Part shown: positions 10,430 through 21,347 of the stretch, one piece after another | Position numbering within the stretch: the first letter of the stretch is position 1 | How the letters are laid out: each line of letters begins with the position of its first letter | The notes under the pieces: model-generated | Seen by the model: only the letters and a program-made list of their open reading frames with translations | Told to the model about the DNA's origin: nothing | The model's database searches: none | Program-made: the position numbers and the translations under genes | Assembly (NCBI GenBank): GCA_920105625.2 | Contig: OV050030.1 | Location: 185,675,315 to 185,739,314, forward strand | Reading direction: 5' to 3' | Origin: Clusia tigrina | Lineage: Eukaryota > Arthropoda > Insecta > Diptera > Clusiidae | DNA length: 64,000 bases

Positions 10430-13400
10430 CCATTGTGACTGCCTTCAAAAAATGCCAGGAGGAAGCATACTCGTCCTTACCCTCGAACTCCATAAACATT
10501 AAAGTCGTTTCAACTGTAGTCTCGGACATTGACATAAAAAGTGATGAATCGACACTGTCTCTTTTTCATCATGGCAACTCCTACATAGCCCGCTCGATGG
10601 CATACGCCAATGTTGAAGCATTATTGCGATAGCGTAATGACCCCCGTAAGCACCCTTACTGCAGGTCTGTTGAGCCCTAAGAGAACCTTCGTTCTCTTCA
10701 TGTCTAACCTAGGCCATAAGGCCCTTGAAACTTCACAGTCTTCCCGATTAGTCCATAAGTTATTTGTCACATCAATAGTGAATTCATATACGTTCCTAAA
10801 CAGTTCGCATATCGGGATATTTATTGAGGTATCTGCTTCGTTAATGTCCATTTCAGAGCCCCTTCTGGACATCTCGTCCGCTAATTCATTCCCTTCTATA
10901 TCGCTATGTCCGGGAACCCAGCAAAGGGAGAACTTGTGGGGTCTAATGTTCAGTAGTGAGGTACGGCATTTCATTACCAGCTTCGATTTAACTGTCTTGG
11001 ATTTTATTGCCTTAAGCGCCGCCTGACTATCCACAAAGATAGTGATATTCGAAGGTCGAATTGTACTACTTTGTATTGGTCAGGCTGCTTTCTCAATTGC
11101 ATAGACTTGGGCCTGAAAGACGCTGCATGCGTCAGGCAGCCGATATGACTGTCTTGCCTGCAAGCCTTCCGAGAAGACACCCGCCCCCGTTCCACCCTCC
11201 CCCGCTGAGCCGTCAGTGTAGATGGTAATGTCAGAGTTACGCGTCACAGAGCCTGACTCCCAGTCTTCCCTGGTTGGATAGGGAGCTGGAATTCTAGATT
11301 CAAAGTCCATAGTAGAAGTTTTGTAGTCTGTAGCCGTTTCTAAATCGGCCGTAACTAACCTTTGACCTGTCCGCCTTATTTCGCTCAAAATTGTACAGTG
11401 TCCATAGTTGGCAGATTTCCACGTGTTGCACTTCCTTAGTCTGAGAGCACACTTGGCGGCACAGCCCCGAATGAACACTCCTAGCGGTAAGAGGTGAAAT
11501 AATATGTTTAAGCCTTCTTCAGGCTCGCTGCTTACAGCCCCTGAGATTCCCAGGCTAGCAACTCTTTGTACTTTTCCAATACGGTTTAGATTACATTTCC
11601 TTTCCAACGCCTTCCACCAGACAATGGACCCGTAGGTTAAAATTGGTCTTATGATTGTGGTGTACATCCATACACGATGTACGGTGACAGTCCCCATTTT
11701 TTCCCAAAGATCCTTTTACAGGTATAGTATGCAGCCAAACCCTTCTTTCTTCTCTCCTCAATATTCCTTCTCCAATTTAACTTGGAGTCCAGAATGATAC
11801 CTAAGTATCTTGCTTCTGAAGAGAGATTCAATGTTACCCTACCTTACTTTGGCAAAGAGAACTCAGGGACTTTTGTTTTCCTGGTGAGCAAAAGTAGCTT
11901 CGTCTTAGTAGGGTTAACTACTAAGCCGCTCAGCCCATTCTCATTTACTACTAAAAGCCATAGCAGAGGTGATAGCACTCCCCCCTGCGGCGTACCCCTT
12001 GTAGTCCTCCTACTCACCGAGGCCGTCGCCATAGTGGCGTTAATAACCCTGCTTACTAGCATTGTGTTAATCCATGTCACTATGAATTCCTTCACTCCGT
12101 GATCTCTCAGCGCCTTACAGATCGCCTCTGCATTTACATTGTTGAAGGCCCCCTCAATGTCCAGAAAATCTACCAACGTGTATTCCTTATAGTTCATTGA
12201 CCTCTCAATCCCTTCATGAAGTGCGCTATCCATTAATCTACCCTTACGGTATGCGTGCTGCGCAGTATCCTTTGTGCGAATATTGGTAACCCTTCTAATA
12301 TACAGATCAATAAGTCTCTCAAGTGTTTTAAGAATAAACGATGAGAGACTTATTGGTCTGTAATCCCTGTCAGTAGAGTGATTTATTTTTCCCGCTTTTG
12401 GAATGAAAACCACCCTGACTTCTCTCCAACTTTTTGGTACGTACCCATCCTTGAGACACCTTGTGAAGATCTGAACTAGATGGGGAATCACGCCCTCGGA
12501 GGAATGTTGCAGTATAGCCGGTATAACCCCATCAGGACTCGCTGACTTGTACGGGTCGAAGGAGCCTATCGCCCACGATATCCGACACGTCGGTCCCTGA
12601 AACACGTGCAAGATTTACCGACTGCGTATGGACGGTTTGCGAGTCCGTGCAACGTGGAAAGTACGTTTCCATTAAACCTCCATGGACTCCTGACACGAGC
12701 CAGTCCATGAGCCATCCCATCTCTTCACAATACCGAGAACCGTCGTGGTTCTGGACAGTATTTTCCTGAGTCTCGATGCCTCATTTACCGACTCCAGTGT
12801 TCCGCAGAACTGTTGCCAGGACTCCCTTTTTGCAGCCTTAATTTTGCTTTTATACTCATTAAAACTGACTCTATAATTTTCCCAATGCTCTTCCAGCCGA
12901 CTGTTTTTGGCCTTGTTAAAGAGTCCTCTTCACTTTTTCCTAAGCAGTCGTAACTCAGCATTCCACCAAACCGGTTTTGGTTTAGCACGCGGCCTAGTCA
13001 AGGGACAAGATAGGTCAAAGGATTATTTCAGTATTCCCGTAAGATGACCTACCGCCTTATCAATGTTAGCATTCCCTTCGCCGATCTTGACTTTCCTCAA
13101 AGTAAGTTTTTGGGTCGCCACTTTTGAGAACTTGGACCAGCCAGTCTTTTTTGGGTTCCTAAAAAGCCGTGGTGTCACTACCTCGGAGTAAACTGAGATG
13201 CGTATTCGACTATCATCCGAAAAGGAACAGGCATCAGATACTTTCCAGTTGTCGACCCTTATGGTATTAGACCCGGTGGCCAAAGTGATGTCAATCAGTT
13301 CCTCCCTAACCGTATTACAAAACGTTGGCTGATTTCCCTTGTTACATAAAGTTAGGCGAGAAGTTAGAGAGAATGTAATCAAAAATGGACTCACCCTACC

Positions 13401-13859
13401 ATTGGTATCAGTGCTGCCCCAGAGCTCATGGTGCACGTTTGCGTCACAGCCGGCCACTATGCGCAGTCCGCTGGACTCACCGTAGGCGATAAGTTGCCGG
13501 AAGATCTGTGGTGGCGGCTGTTCCTCGTTGTACGGAAAGTATGCGGACGTTAGCAACAAACTAGGTTTGTGCCTATGCTCGCATACCACCGTTGTAAGGT
13601 CTCCAGTGCTGTAGGGAGTAAGAAGAAAAATATTAATATCCTTTTAGGCCACTATGCACGTTCTGATCTTAACTTGTGTTTGTGGAATGTAGAGACGATA
13701 ACCATCCATCCCGAATCCGTTTACCTTACCTCTGACGATCCAAGGCTCCTGAGCAAGGGCTACGTCCACATCGTCCTCTGCGATGAACTTCATTAAATCG
13801 AGCGAGGCTGAGATGGAGCGATGCAAATTAATTTGCACCACCTCTAGCTTCCTCTCCAT
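10430..13859 (-). pseudogene. LOA-2 ORF2: endonuclease-RT-RNase H, many frameshifts
   Basis: Starts at ATG 13859 (MERKLEVVQINLHRS), overlapping ORF1 by 32 bases. Endonuclease motifs: AQEPWIVRG, AGCDANVHHELWGS and a changed SDDSRI where SDH is usual. RT (about 11844-12611): DYRPISLSSFILKTLERLID, HAYRKGRLMDSALHE, DIEGAFNNV (motif A), RGTPQGGVLSPLLW (motif B). Directly after LLWLLVVN the sequence jumps to ENGLSGLVVNPTKT, so motif C with its YADD is deleted. RNase H (10640-11260) keeps YTDGSAGEGG, FQAQVYAIEKA and a DSQAALKAI box; a CRSC...H...C knuckle ends it near 10540-10600. At least five frame changes. Confidence 0.8.
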
Positions 13860-15211
13860 TGGTTTTTGACGGGTCACCCGGCACGCGAACCTTAAGAGAG
13901 CCAAACCCGAATCTAATGCAGTTGCCGCTGCTTAATTTTGATAGCGACGCGGAGTCCACTGCGAGCACCGCGTCACTTCCCTCTCCGTTTTTCCAGGGGG
14001 TCACGGAGATCACCGCCACTCTGCCGAATTCAGAGACTGGTTCTGCCGTCCGAGCTTGAGTATGCATTCCTGGTCCGGAACCGGAGGTGGAATCCACACC
14101 GAAACAATCGGGCGGAACGGAAGCAGAGAACGAGGCACCACCTCCAACCAAGCGCCCCGCCAGAGTGGGTCAAGGCCGCTAATTCCATGCGTTAAGAAGT
14201 CCAGAGACTTCTTGTTGATGCAACCGACGGCCTTAACACCCCTCTGCCAGCCGGCCCCGTCAAACTGCAGCTCCCCGCCATCAGCCCCGACCATCTCCGC
14301 TATCAGGCGCGTCTCTACTAGCAACCAATTTTTCGGCGTTATCTTCCCATCAGGGTCGACTCTGTCGATGATAGCTACCTGTAGCTCCATCGGTGATTCG
14401 AAGGAGGCCGATGGCTTCGGCTTTTTTGAAACCCTCTGAGCCTGCTCATCAGACCGAACTCTTTTTGGAGTTTTGGCCGATGCCAAGCCATGTGGCTCCT
14501 TCGAAGAACTCGGCTTTAGCTTTGGCGGCACCTTTACGCGGCCACCTGTGGCCTTGTCCGGCTTACTATTTTTCCTGGAGGTCGAACCGTTGTCAATATC
14601 AGACTTTGCCCCTGCTCCGTTTTATTGCATGAACTGGCCGCAGCGCTATTTTTCTCAAACCTTGCTACGACCTTTTCATGCTTTTTAATAAGATCCTTCT
14701 CACTTTTTGTAAAGGAAGAAGGATCTTTCGCCTTCATTTTACGAAGATAGTAAGCCGAGCGCTTGTAGCCATTTCTGGCGTTTTGCTATTTTGTGCGGCG
14801 TACCACCTTCCTTGTCTCCTTCCCCGGCTCAGGAGCATGTGGAGCGGAGGGCTGAGAAGGACTGAGTAATTGCATCTCAACATCCGAGCCTATGTCGTAG
14901 ACATTGCTGACCTGTGACAACGAGTCGTCATCGGTTGCGTGGTCTATGCGCAAGCCCAGAAGCTGAGATCCTATGCGATCCCCCTCAGCCTACACTTCAC
15001 AGGCCCCTTGCCTACCCAAAGTTGGCTTGGAGACCCTCCCAGTAGCACTAGCAGACATCGCGGCCTGGGGTACCACGGCGATGCCTGAGGAGTTGCTAGA
15101 TATCGACGCCAGGTGGCCTCCTCGCCCACCACCTACCGCCGGTACTTGGGATCCGACCCCCTGCACCGTAAACTCTTCTTCGTTTGTTTCAGACATCATG
15201 TTCCAGAACAC
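13828..15211 (-). pseudogene. LOA-2 ORF1: Gag-like protein, frameshifted
   Basis: Upstream ORF of LOA-2, readable in several frames. An acidic/Gly-rich N-terminus begins near 15211 (MSETNEEEFTVQGVGSQV a few codons in), followed by a Lys-rich segment (14534-14737; KSEKDLIKKHEKVVARF), a central part (14010-14531) with LMELQVAIID-like folds, and an end (13828-14151) with VLAVDSASLSKL and IRFGFGSLKVR, a pattern seen at the end of LOA/R1-type ORF1. At least two frameshifts. It probably bound RNA in the element particle. Confidence 0.6.
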
Positions 15212-15364
15212 AAAAAACCCCCTCCCCGTGGGGTTTCTTTACAGTCTACCACCCCACGCACAAAAAACTCCGAAAACCGACCGCTCCTAACATTGAGAAA
15301 ACAGACGTCGTTGTGTGCCGCCCCTAACCTGGGAAACAGACGCACACGTGGTAGATCTTTGTTC

Positions 15365-16880
15365 CACCAAGAAATGGAGATTCATGGTCGATTTCAGGAA
15401 ATTAAATGACGTCACGCTGAATCAAGTTTTTCCTATCCCAAGAATTGACGAAATTCTGGACCAGTTGGGTCATTGTAGGTATTTCTCTACGCTAGATTTG
15501 GCTAGTGGATACCATCAAGCCTTATTGGGTGCGGAGGACAGGGATTCAGCACGTCTTTGGGTCTTTTTGAGTTCAAACGAAAGCCATTCGGACTTACTGG
15601 TGCTCCAGCAACTTTTCAGAGGCTCATGAATAGCATTCTAACTGGTCTGCAAGGTATTGACTGTTTTGTATACCTAGATGATATAGTGGTATATGGAAGG
15701 AATCTGTCAGACCACAGTATCAAGTTGAGTAAAGTTCTGGATCGACTGAGGGAGCATGGTCTCAAGCTCAACACGAAGAAGTGTAAAACTTCCTGCGACG
15801 CGAGGTGGTCTATCTGGGACACAAGTGTAGTGAGAAAGGTGCGCTTTCTGATCCTGCAAAGATAGAATGCGTCAAGGATATTGCTCAGCCAAGAAACAGG
15901 AAAGACGTACAAACATTTCTTGGTTTAGCAAATTATTATAGGAAATTCGTGAAGAATATGGCGCAGTTCTCGCTGCCAATCACGAAATTGCTACATAAGG
16001 ACACAAAATTCGAATGGACGGAGTCATGCCAACATGCGTTCTAAAGTTTGAAATTGGCTATTACGAAACCGCCCATCCTGATTTTCCCGGACTTTAATAA
16101 GCATTTCATTTTAACGACTGACGCCGGTGGTGAAGCTCTGGGAGCGGTTCTTTCGCAGGAACAAGAGGGTCGCGATCATCCCATAGCTTTTGCGAGTAGA
16201 GCGCTGAGCGAGACCGAGAAGCGGTACTCTACGATAGAGAGGGAGATGCTCGCTATAGTTTGGGCCACTCGTAACTTCAGATCGTACCTTTTGGGGAGGC
16301 AGTTCACGGTTTATACCGACCACCAGCCGGTAAGGGGAATCGTAAATTTGAAGGATCAAACGTCTAGACTGGCACGGTTCAGGCATAAGCTGTCCGAGTA
16401 CACATTTGATGTTGTGTACAAGCCAGGGAAAACGAATTTGAATGCGGTTGTGCTGAGTAGGGCACCGCAAAATACGAGTGTTCTGAGAATCAATGAGAAT
16501 ATCGTGGGATATGGACAACGAACTGCGATCAGCGATGGGCAAACGGAAAGGTCAAAAAGGGAACGAGTGATAGTGAGGGCATGGATTGAGGTAGACAGGG
16601 TAAAAGTGGAACTGGGGTTTTTGGAAGCGAGGGCAATTTCTTTTGACATCCCGAAAGACTGGTTATCATACATGTTCATCAGGGAGGGGCTGAGACGGTG
16701 TCTCGCTAGATTGATTAATATAAACGTACAAGAATAGGAAAATTTGCGGAAAGCGCTTGAGGATACAGCAGCGAGAGTCCAACAGGTAATAACTCGGCTA
16801 AGGGAGAAAGCGAGATTTTCACCAGCCGAGAGATGTGACACAGCACCGCGGATAGCCGCTGTCCAAACAAGAGCGCAAGT
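15365..16880 (+). pseudogene. pol: Gypsy element C, RT-RNase H and linker (part 3 of 3)
   Basis: Continues Gypsy Pol after LOA-2: KKWRFMVDFRKLNDVTL, FSTLDLASGYHQ (motif A), FGLTGAPATFQRLMN (motif B), FVYLDDIVVYG (intact motif C), YRKFVKNMAQF, then RNase H with TTDAGGEALGAVLSQ, EREMLAIVWA and YTDHQPV. Two frameshifts (about 15530 and 15800) and a stop (TAA, about 16042) break it. A basic linker (about 16738-16870, ITRLREKARFSPAERC) points towards integrase, but the integrase itself is missing; the element is truncated near 16880. Confidence 0.8.
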
Positions 16881-16889
16881 AAGTATAAC

Positions 16890-17530
16890 AATATTTTTGG
16901 ACCAAATTTTTTATTAGTACGTATATGGACCCTACAAAGCCATATACAAGATGCGTAGTCGATCAGAGAGGAAGGGTACGCCTCCCTCCCATATAATGAA
17001 CTTTGGGGACCCCACTTAAAGACAATTACCCTATCTATGCTTCTAGGGATGATATATGAAAACAAATTGGTACTTGTATACACTGGATCTGTACTGGCAT
17101 GCATTCCAAATATGGGCAGATTATTACTACTGCCACGCCCACAATTAACTAAAAACCATTACTAAGTTCCTATTAAAGATTTTTCAGCGAAATTTCACAG
17201 GAAGGTTGCGGGTAACATTAAACACTACACAAAACATACACTATTGACATATTATTATAGTTTTCGCCCTACACAATATTTTTTGACGAAATTTTGTATT
17301 AGTGGTTATATTGACACTAGAAAGTCATACACAAGAAATGGGGTCGATATAATCATTTCAAGGTACCCTACCAAAAATTACCGCGAATATGTTCCTAACG
17401 ATGATTTATGAAGAAAACATCCTCATTGTTGAACTCGCACGCACAAGAAAAGGTAAAGGGTATTTCGAAGTCGGTCGAACCCGACTTCAGACTTCTGTAC
17501 TCGTATAGAATAAGTATTGAACACAAATAA
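16890..17530. repeat. Diverged tandem repeat, about 385-bp period
   Basis: Two imperfect copies begin near 16895 and 17280. Matching landmarks include TTTTTTATTAGTACGTATAT versus TTTTGTATTAGTGGTTATAT, and GGGATGATATATGAAAAC versus ACGATGATTTATGAAGAAAAC. A short hairpin GAAGTCGG-TCGAAC-CCGACTTC lies at about 17467-17488. No coding potential. It could be satellite-like DNA or a repeated part of an unrecognised element. Confidence 0.5.
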
Positions 17531-17667
17531 TTATGGTTAGATGTACAAAATTAGATGCAATATTTTACTATATAAGAAGCGCTGATTTCTTGAAAAAAAC
17601 AGTTCCTTTTGAACAGAGACCTCAGTAATATACCTTGCTTTTTCTTTGCTCCGCGTTCACGCCTCAA

Positions 17668-17890
17668 ATCTATATATATATATCCTATATGCCGATGTCA
17701 ACGATAGACGCGGCTAAGCATGATAAGCGATCTGACTGACGAAACGTCAATTTGACCACAAATACCACAATATACATATAATCGTACATATTAATACACA
17801 TATTCATTTTATATACACAAAAATATACATAAGCATATATATAAAAATATACATATGCATATATATACTCGTATATGCAAATATATATAT
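17668..17890. repeat. TA-rich microsatellite (ATATAC/TATGCA)
   Basis: TATATA runs at 17671-17681 and an imperfect ATACATA/ATATGCAT array from about 17765 to 17890. It ends where the RTE fragment begins. Confidence 0.85.
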
Positions 17891-18883
17891 TAAAAAGCGC
17901 ATTAATGGGATACAAGCCGATCTCCGAACGTATAATAACTGCCAGATTTAAGACCAGATTTCGTAATATCACCGTAATTCAATGCTATGCGCCTACGGAA
18001 CCAGACAGAGACGATGCCAAAGAAGCGTTCTACAACTTGCTAGACTCTACCATCAATTCTGTCCCAAAAGGATCCATAAATACACATGGAATTCTCCCGA
18101 CGGCCGAACTCGCAACCAAATCGACCATGTTTTAATAAGCAGACGGTTTCACAGCTCCCTCCTTGATGTGCGCACACGCAGAGGTGCGACCATAACCCAG
18201 TTGTATGCCAACTCCGCTTACGCCCCGAAGGCATCAGAAAGCAACAGAAGCGAAAGATGACATGTAATCTGGAAAACTTCAAAAACCCTGCAACGCTCCG
18301 AATTTACCAGGACACACTGTCTACTACCATTGCACTCTACGAACATGGACCGTCCTGGCAACAAATTCAAAAAGCCTGCACACAAGCTGCGGAAGAAACT
18401 ACTGGCCTCCAACATCGCAAAAGAAAGCCATGGATTAGCAACACCACCTGGCTATATATCGAAGAAAGTAGAAGGATGAAAACCAAAGTAAGCACTGCTT
18501 CATTATCCGACCGCAACAGCTTTCTCAGCGCGTACAATGCTATGCAGGTCAAAAATGCTGTAAGGACTGATAAAAGGGCATATGTGGAGGGAACTGCTGG
18601 TGAAGCAGAGCGATCAGCAAACTGTAACAACTTGCGGGGCGTATATGCAGCCATAAAAAAATTGACTAATACAAAACCTAATATACCGCCTATCAAAGCT
18701 AGTGACGGTAGTATCCTAACCTCTGAAGAAGATCAACTCGCGCGCTGGAGAGAATTTTTCGTGGACAACGGCATAGAGGCGGAAAACGTTGCCTCACTGA
18801 TACCTGGTCGACTCAGTGAGTATAGTGACCTCTACACTCGTGGGAACTTCATGAATAATTTAGACAAACAAACACTAAACTAA
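17890..18883 (+). pseudogene. RTE-clade LINE fragment (endonuclease end and linker)
   Basis: Plus-strand pieces in three frames. [20 protein letters not shown] is an endonuclease strand of the RTE type; after a deletion comes [20 protein letters not shown], the endonuclease end (normally followed by SDH). Then a long linker contains KPWISNTTWLYIEESRRMKT and, near the end, ASDGSILTSEEDQLARWREFF, which in RTE elements precedes RT. The core endonuclease and the whole RT are missing. The reading changes frame twice. RTE assignment is based on these clade-typical phrases and is fairly sure. Confidence 0.65.
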
Positions 18884-18989
18884 ATAGCGGGAAATTATAC
18901 CGCATCACAACTGCCCATTTTTTAAGCAATCATAGCGGCATTCTCATAACGGAAGCATTGCGCACCAGTAGCACTATGATCACTAAAGC

Positions 18990-19170
18990 TTGGATAATCG
19001 ACGTGCTTTACTAAATAAGTATCTAAGACATTGGAGTAACGAATACCTTTGTCAGTTTCGTTCTTTACATCTGAAAGAAGGTAATTTCATGATGTATCAA
19101 GGTTGGCGATGTGGTTCTTGTTGGCGATGATAATCAGGTAAGGTTATTATTGACGTCTGGCGGTTATCCT
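18990..19170 (+). pseudogene. Scrap of an LTR-retroelement integrase C-terminus (BEL/Pao-like)
   Basis: The plus strand reads YLRHWSNEYLCQFRSLH and then, after a stop, IKVGDVVLVGDDNQVRL. The pairing of a W-S-x-EYL helix with a KVGD-VL--DDN strand is the end of BEL/Pao (and some Gypsy) integrases; compare the BEL element at 52680-52820 in this window. Very short and broken. Confidence 0.4.
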
Positions 19171-19345
19171 ATCCACTTACTCAAGAAGAGATGGATACAT
19201 TGGAGCTTGCGACATGAGACTAAAGAATCAAATGATTTTAAAGAAGCCAGTGCAACTACAGTTAGGCACTTAGGCTATCATCAAATATTGCGGGGCCGAG
19301 GATATTTAAAATAAAATCTCTTTGGCTGTAATTTAAATATATTTT

Positions 19346-19346
<1 letters not shown>

Positions 19347-19378
<32 letters not shown>
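19347..19378. repeat. (TC)n microsatellite
   Basis: About 16 TC units, nearly perfect. Flanked by AT-rich DNA without recognisable genes. Confidence 0.95.
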
Positions 19379-19380
<2 letters not shown>

Positions 19381-19599
19381 GTTAATTATGTTAGACTGAA
19401 TATTTAACTTGTAATAGTTTAAGTTAAAGTTAATTGTTAAAAACTACAGAATGGAAAAGTAACGAGCCGGAGTTGTTAGTTACATAATATTAGACTATTT
19501 CAGAATAATTTTCAATAGTAATAAACAAGCAATTACAATAAAAACATCATTACTAAAAATAGGTAAGATTCTGTTTCGGTAAGGCATCTTACTTATATA

Positions 19600-20094
19600 T
19601 ACAATGCTGTACTCAGACTGGGATATTATCTGAAAGTTTACAAGACCTCGAAAATCACCGTGATACCTAAACCTGGCAAAGATCCAACGCTGCTATCATC
19701 TTATAGGTCTATTAGTTGTATACAAACGCTCTATAAGTTATTTGAGCAACTGTTAATGGAAAGTTCCAACCATATTTCGGTACTTATAATGTAGTCCCAC
19801 AAAATCTACTTGTCATTCAAGAAAGGTATGGACGGTTGAGCAGGTACACAGAATTGTATCAGAAATGCGGTATGTTTTAAAGAGTAAAAAAAAACTTCAA
19901 AGCGTAGCTCAGGTAATTGACAAGGTATGGCAAGAGGGACTATTATGTATCGTAAAATAAAATACTACTACCTATAAGCGTTCACCAACTCTTTAAATCA
20001 TTCAGTGTATTTAGGGTAAAATATGAAAGTTTCACATCTTGCGACTATAATAATGGAGTATCATTGGGAAGCACACTAGATCCCGTATTGTATC
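19600..20094 (+). pseudogene. Jockey-clade LINE RT scrap
   Basis: Degenerate RT reading on the plus strand in changing frames: VIPKPGKDPTLLSSYRSIS, KLFEQLLM, a motif A remnant VIDKVWQEGLL, then FRVKYE and a motif B remnant VSLGSTLDPVLY. The order and spacing match Jockey RT, but with many stops and a compressed middle. It ends abruptly at 20094 against the THAP/P-like fragment. Confidence 0.6.
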
Positions 20095-20449
20095 GAAAGG
20101 TGTGAGAAACATTTTGTAAACAGTGACTTTATAAATAATGCGGAAGCCGCCACAATTGGAGTATATAGCAGGCTATATTATTCGAAGACTTAAGCTTAAC
20201 GAACATGAATTTGAAGGCAGTAATTGGACATGGGTGGACCAAGTCTCAAAAGGAGGTCTTAAAAAGCCTTCAGAAATGTTTTTATGTCTCATCAAATCAT
20301 TAGAGATAATTTTTATAGAGTTCAACAGAAATAAAAATGTGCACTGCAAGAATTTCCGTGAAAAGTTAATGGAATTAAGGACTGAAGTTAATTTACCAAA
20401 TGCGGTAAACAACATTTATTTTTTAATGTCGAATGTATTTTCGAATTAA
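20095..20449 (+). pseudogene. THAP / P-element-type transposase remnant
   Basis: The first reading has CEKHFVNSDF (about 20100-20130), which resembles the C-x2-HF-x3-DF core of a THAP zinc finger. After a frame change, 104 codons (ATG 20138) include QLEYIAGYIIRRLK and a W-x-DQVSKGGLKKPSEMFL stretch like the C-terminal part of P/THAP9-type transposases. The catalytic middle is missing, so the two ends were joined by an internal deletion, which is common in P-type elements. No terminal inverted repeats were seen. Assignment is from motif resemblance only. Confidence 0.5.
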
Positions 20450-20879
20450 ATTTTTAAATAAAAGATTAGAAACTAAAAAAAAAAACAGAATAATAGGCAA
20501 TGGTTAATTATTAAAAATATTATTTTAAGTTGTATTAGTTGTTATATGTGTGTATGTAAAACTTTGTTTGTAAATGATAATCAAAGAAAAAACCAAAAAA
20601 AGGGCATTTGAGTTTTTACTTATTACGACAAAAATTGCAAAGCCCGAAAATAGCGGCCAAAATTTACAAAAGAAGCAATATTGTTTATTCATTTTGACAC
20701 TTATTATGACGGTGAGAGAATGACATTTGGAGAGCGGTCTTCTATTAATAGTACCTGGTAAATGTATTTTGGTTGTTGAGCAATTCTTCCCCTATCTGTG
20801 ATTTTATCGACAATTTGACTGATACGTATAGATTTTTGATGCGAGTAATATTTTTCCGAGTGGTACTCCGCTGATGTTT
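20450..20879. other. AT-rich spacer, no feature recognised
   Basis: Short A runs (20476-20486, 20588-20601) and no coding frame or known repeat that I can name. Confidence 0.5.
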
Positions 20880-20900
20880 ATAATGTTCTAGCGGCGTAAT

Positions 20901-21347
20901 AATGAGCGAAAACAACAATAGAAAGAATATAAGCGAACAACAGAGGAGTGATAATCAGAGCAGTGAAACACTGCTGCATATTGCGACAACTAAAATGCGA
21001 GAGCGAAAATGAGGTTAATTTTCCAAGCAAACTTGGAAGTGAAGAAGAGAAGAATCCTCGAGACGACAGTGATAAACGACAAAGTGATGCAAGTGTATCG
21101 TAAATTGAGAGCGCAGGCACACGAAAAAGAAAATGCGCCGACATTCTGCTTTGCTGCAAGCGACGATGGTTTTGCGTTGCGAGAAGAGTCGGTTTCGAAA
21201 TAAATTAAATTTGTGATATTATAAAGTTACGATCACAGCAAGTAGTTTCTGAAAAATTAGGTTGACCTTTATGGGGCCTCCGAAGAGGAGGAGTTGAATT
21301 CCACTATAATCACTCTTCCAGACAATGCTGAAGGTACTACAGATTAA
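20901..21347 (+). pseudogene. LOA-3 ORF1 remnant
   Basis: Short polar readings: from 20901 (Asn/Gln-rich, about 39 codons) and from 21009 (basic, RKLRAQAHEKENAP, 64 codons). A last reading ends LYGASEEEELNSTII... at a TAA at 21345-21347, overlapping the ORF2 ATG by 23 bases. A normal LOA ORF1 is several hundred codons, so most is deleted. Assignment rests on position. Confidence 0.4.

Larger units (their letters stand above)
10361..15364 (-). mobile_element. LOA-2, LOA-like LINE inserted in Gypsy C
   Basis: A 5.0-kb two-ORF LINE on the minus strand with RNase H after RT. It interrupts the Gypsy C RT between codons for NTKK and WRFMVDF. The 9-bp target duplication CACCAAGAA is present at 10352-10360 and 15365-15373, and removing one copy plus the element restores the Gypsy reading frame. 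The 3' tail is not poly(A) but (CCTAA)n-like: the plus strand reads GGTTAGGTTAGGTTGG at 10361. Both ORFs carry several frameshifts, so it is an old copy. Confidence 0.9.

Noticed and set aside
21009..21203. Basic 64-codon reading as a possible small host gene
   Set aside because: It lies directly before LOA-3 ORF2, where ORF1 belongs, and lacks independent support.
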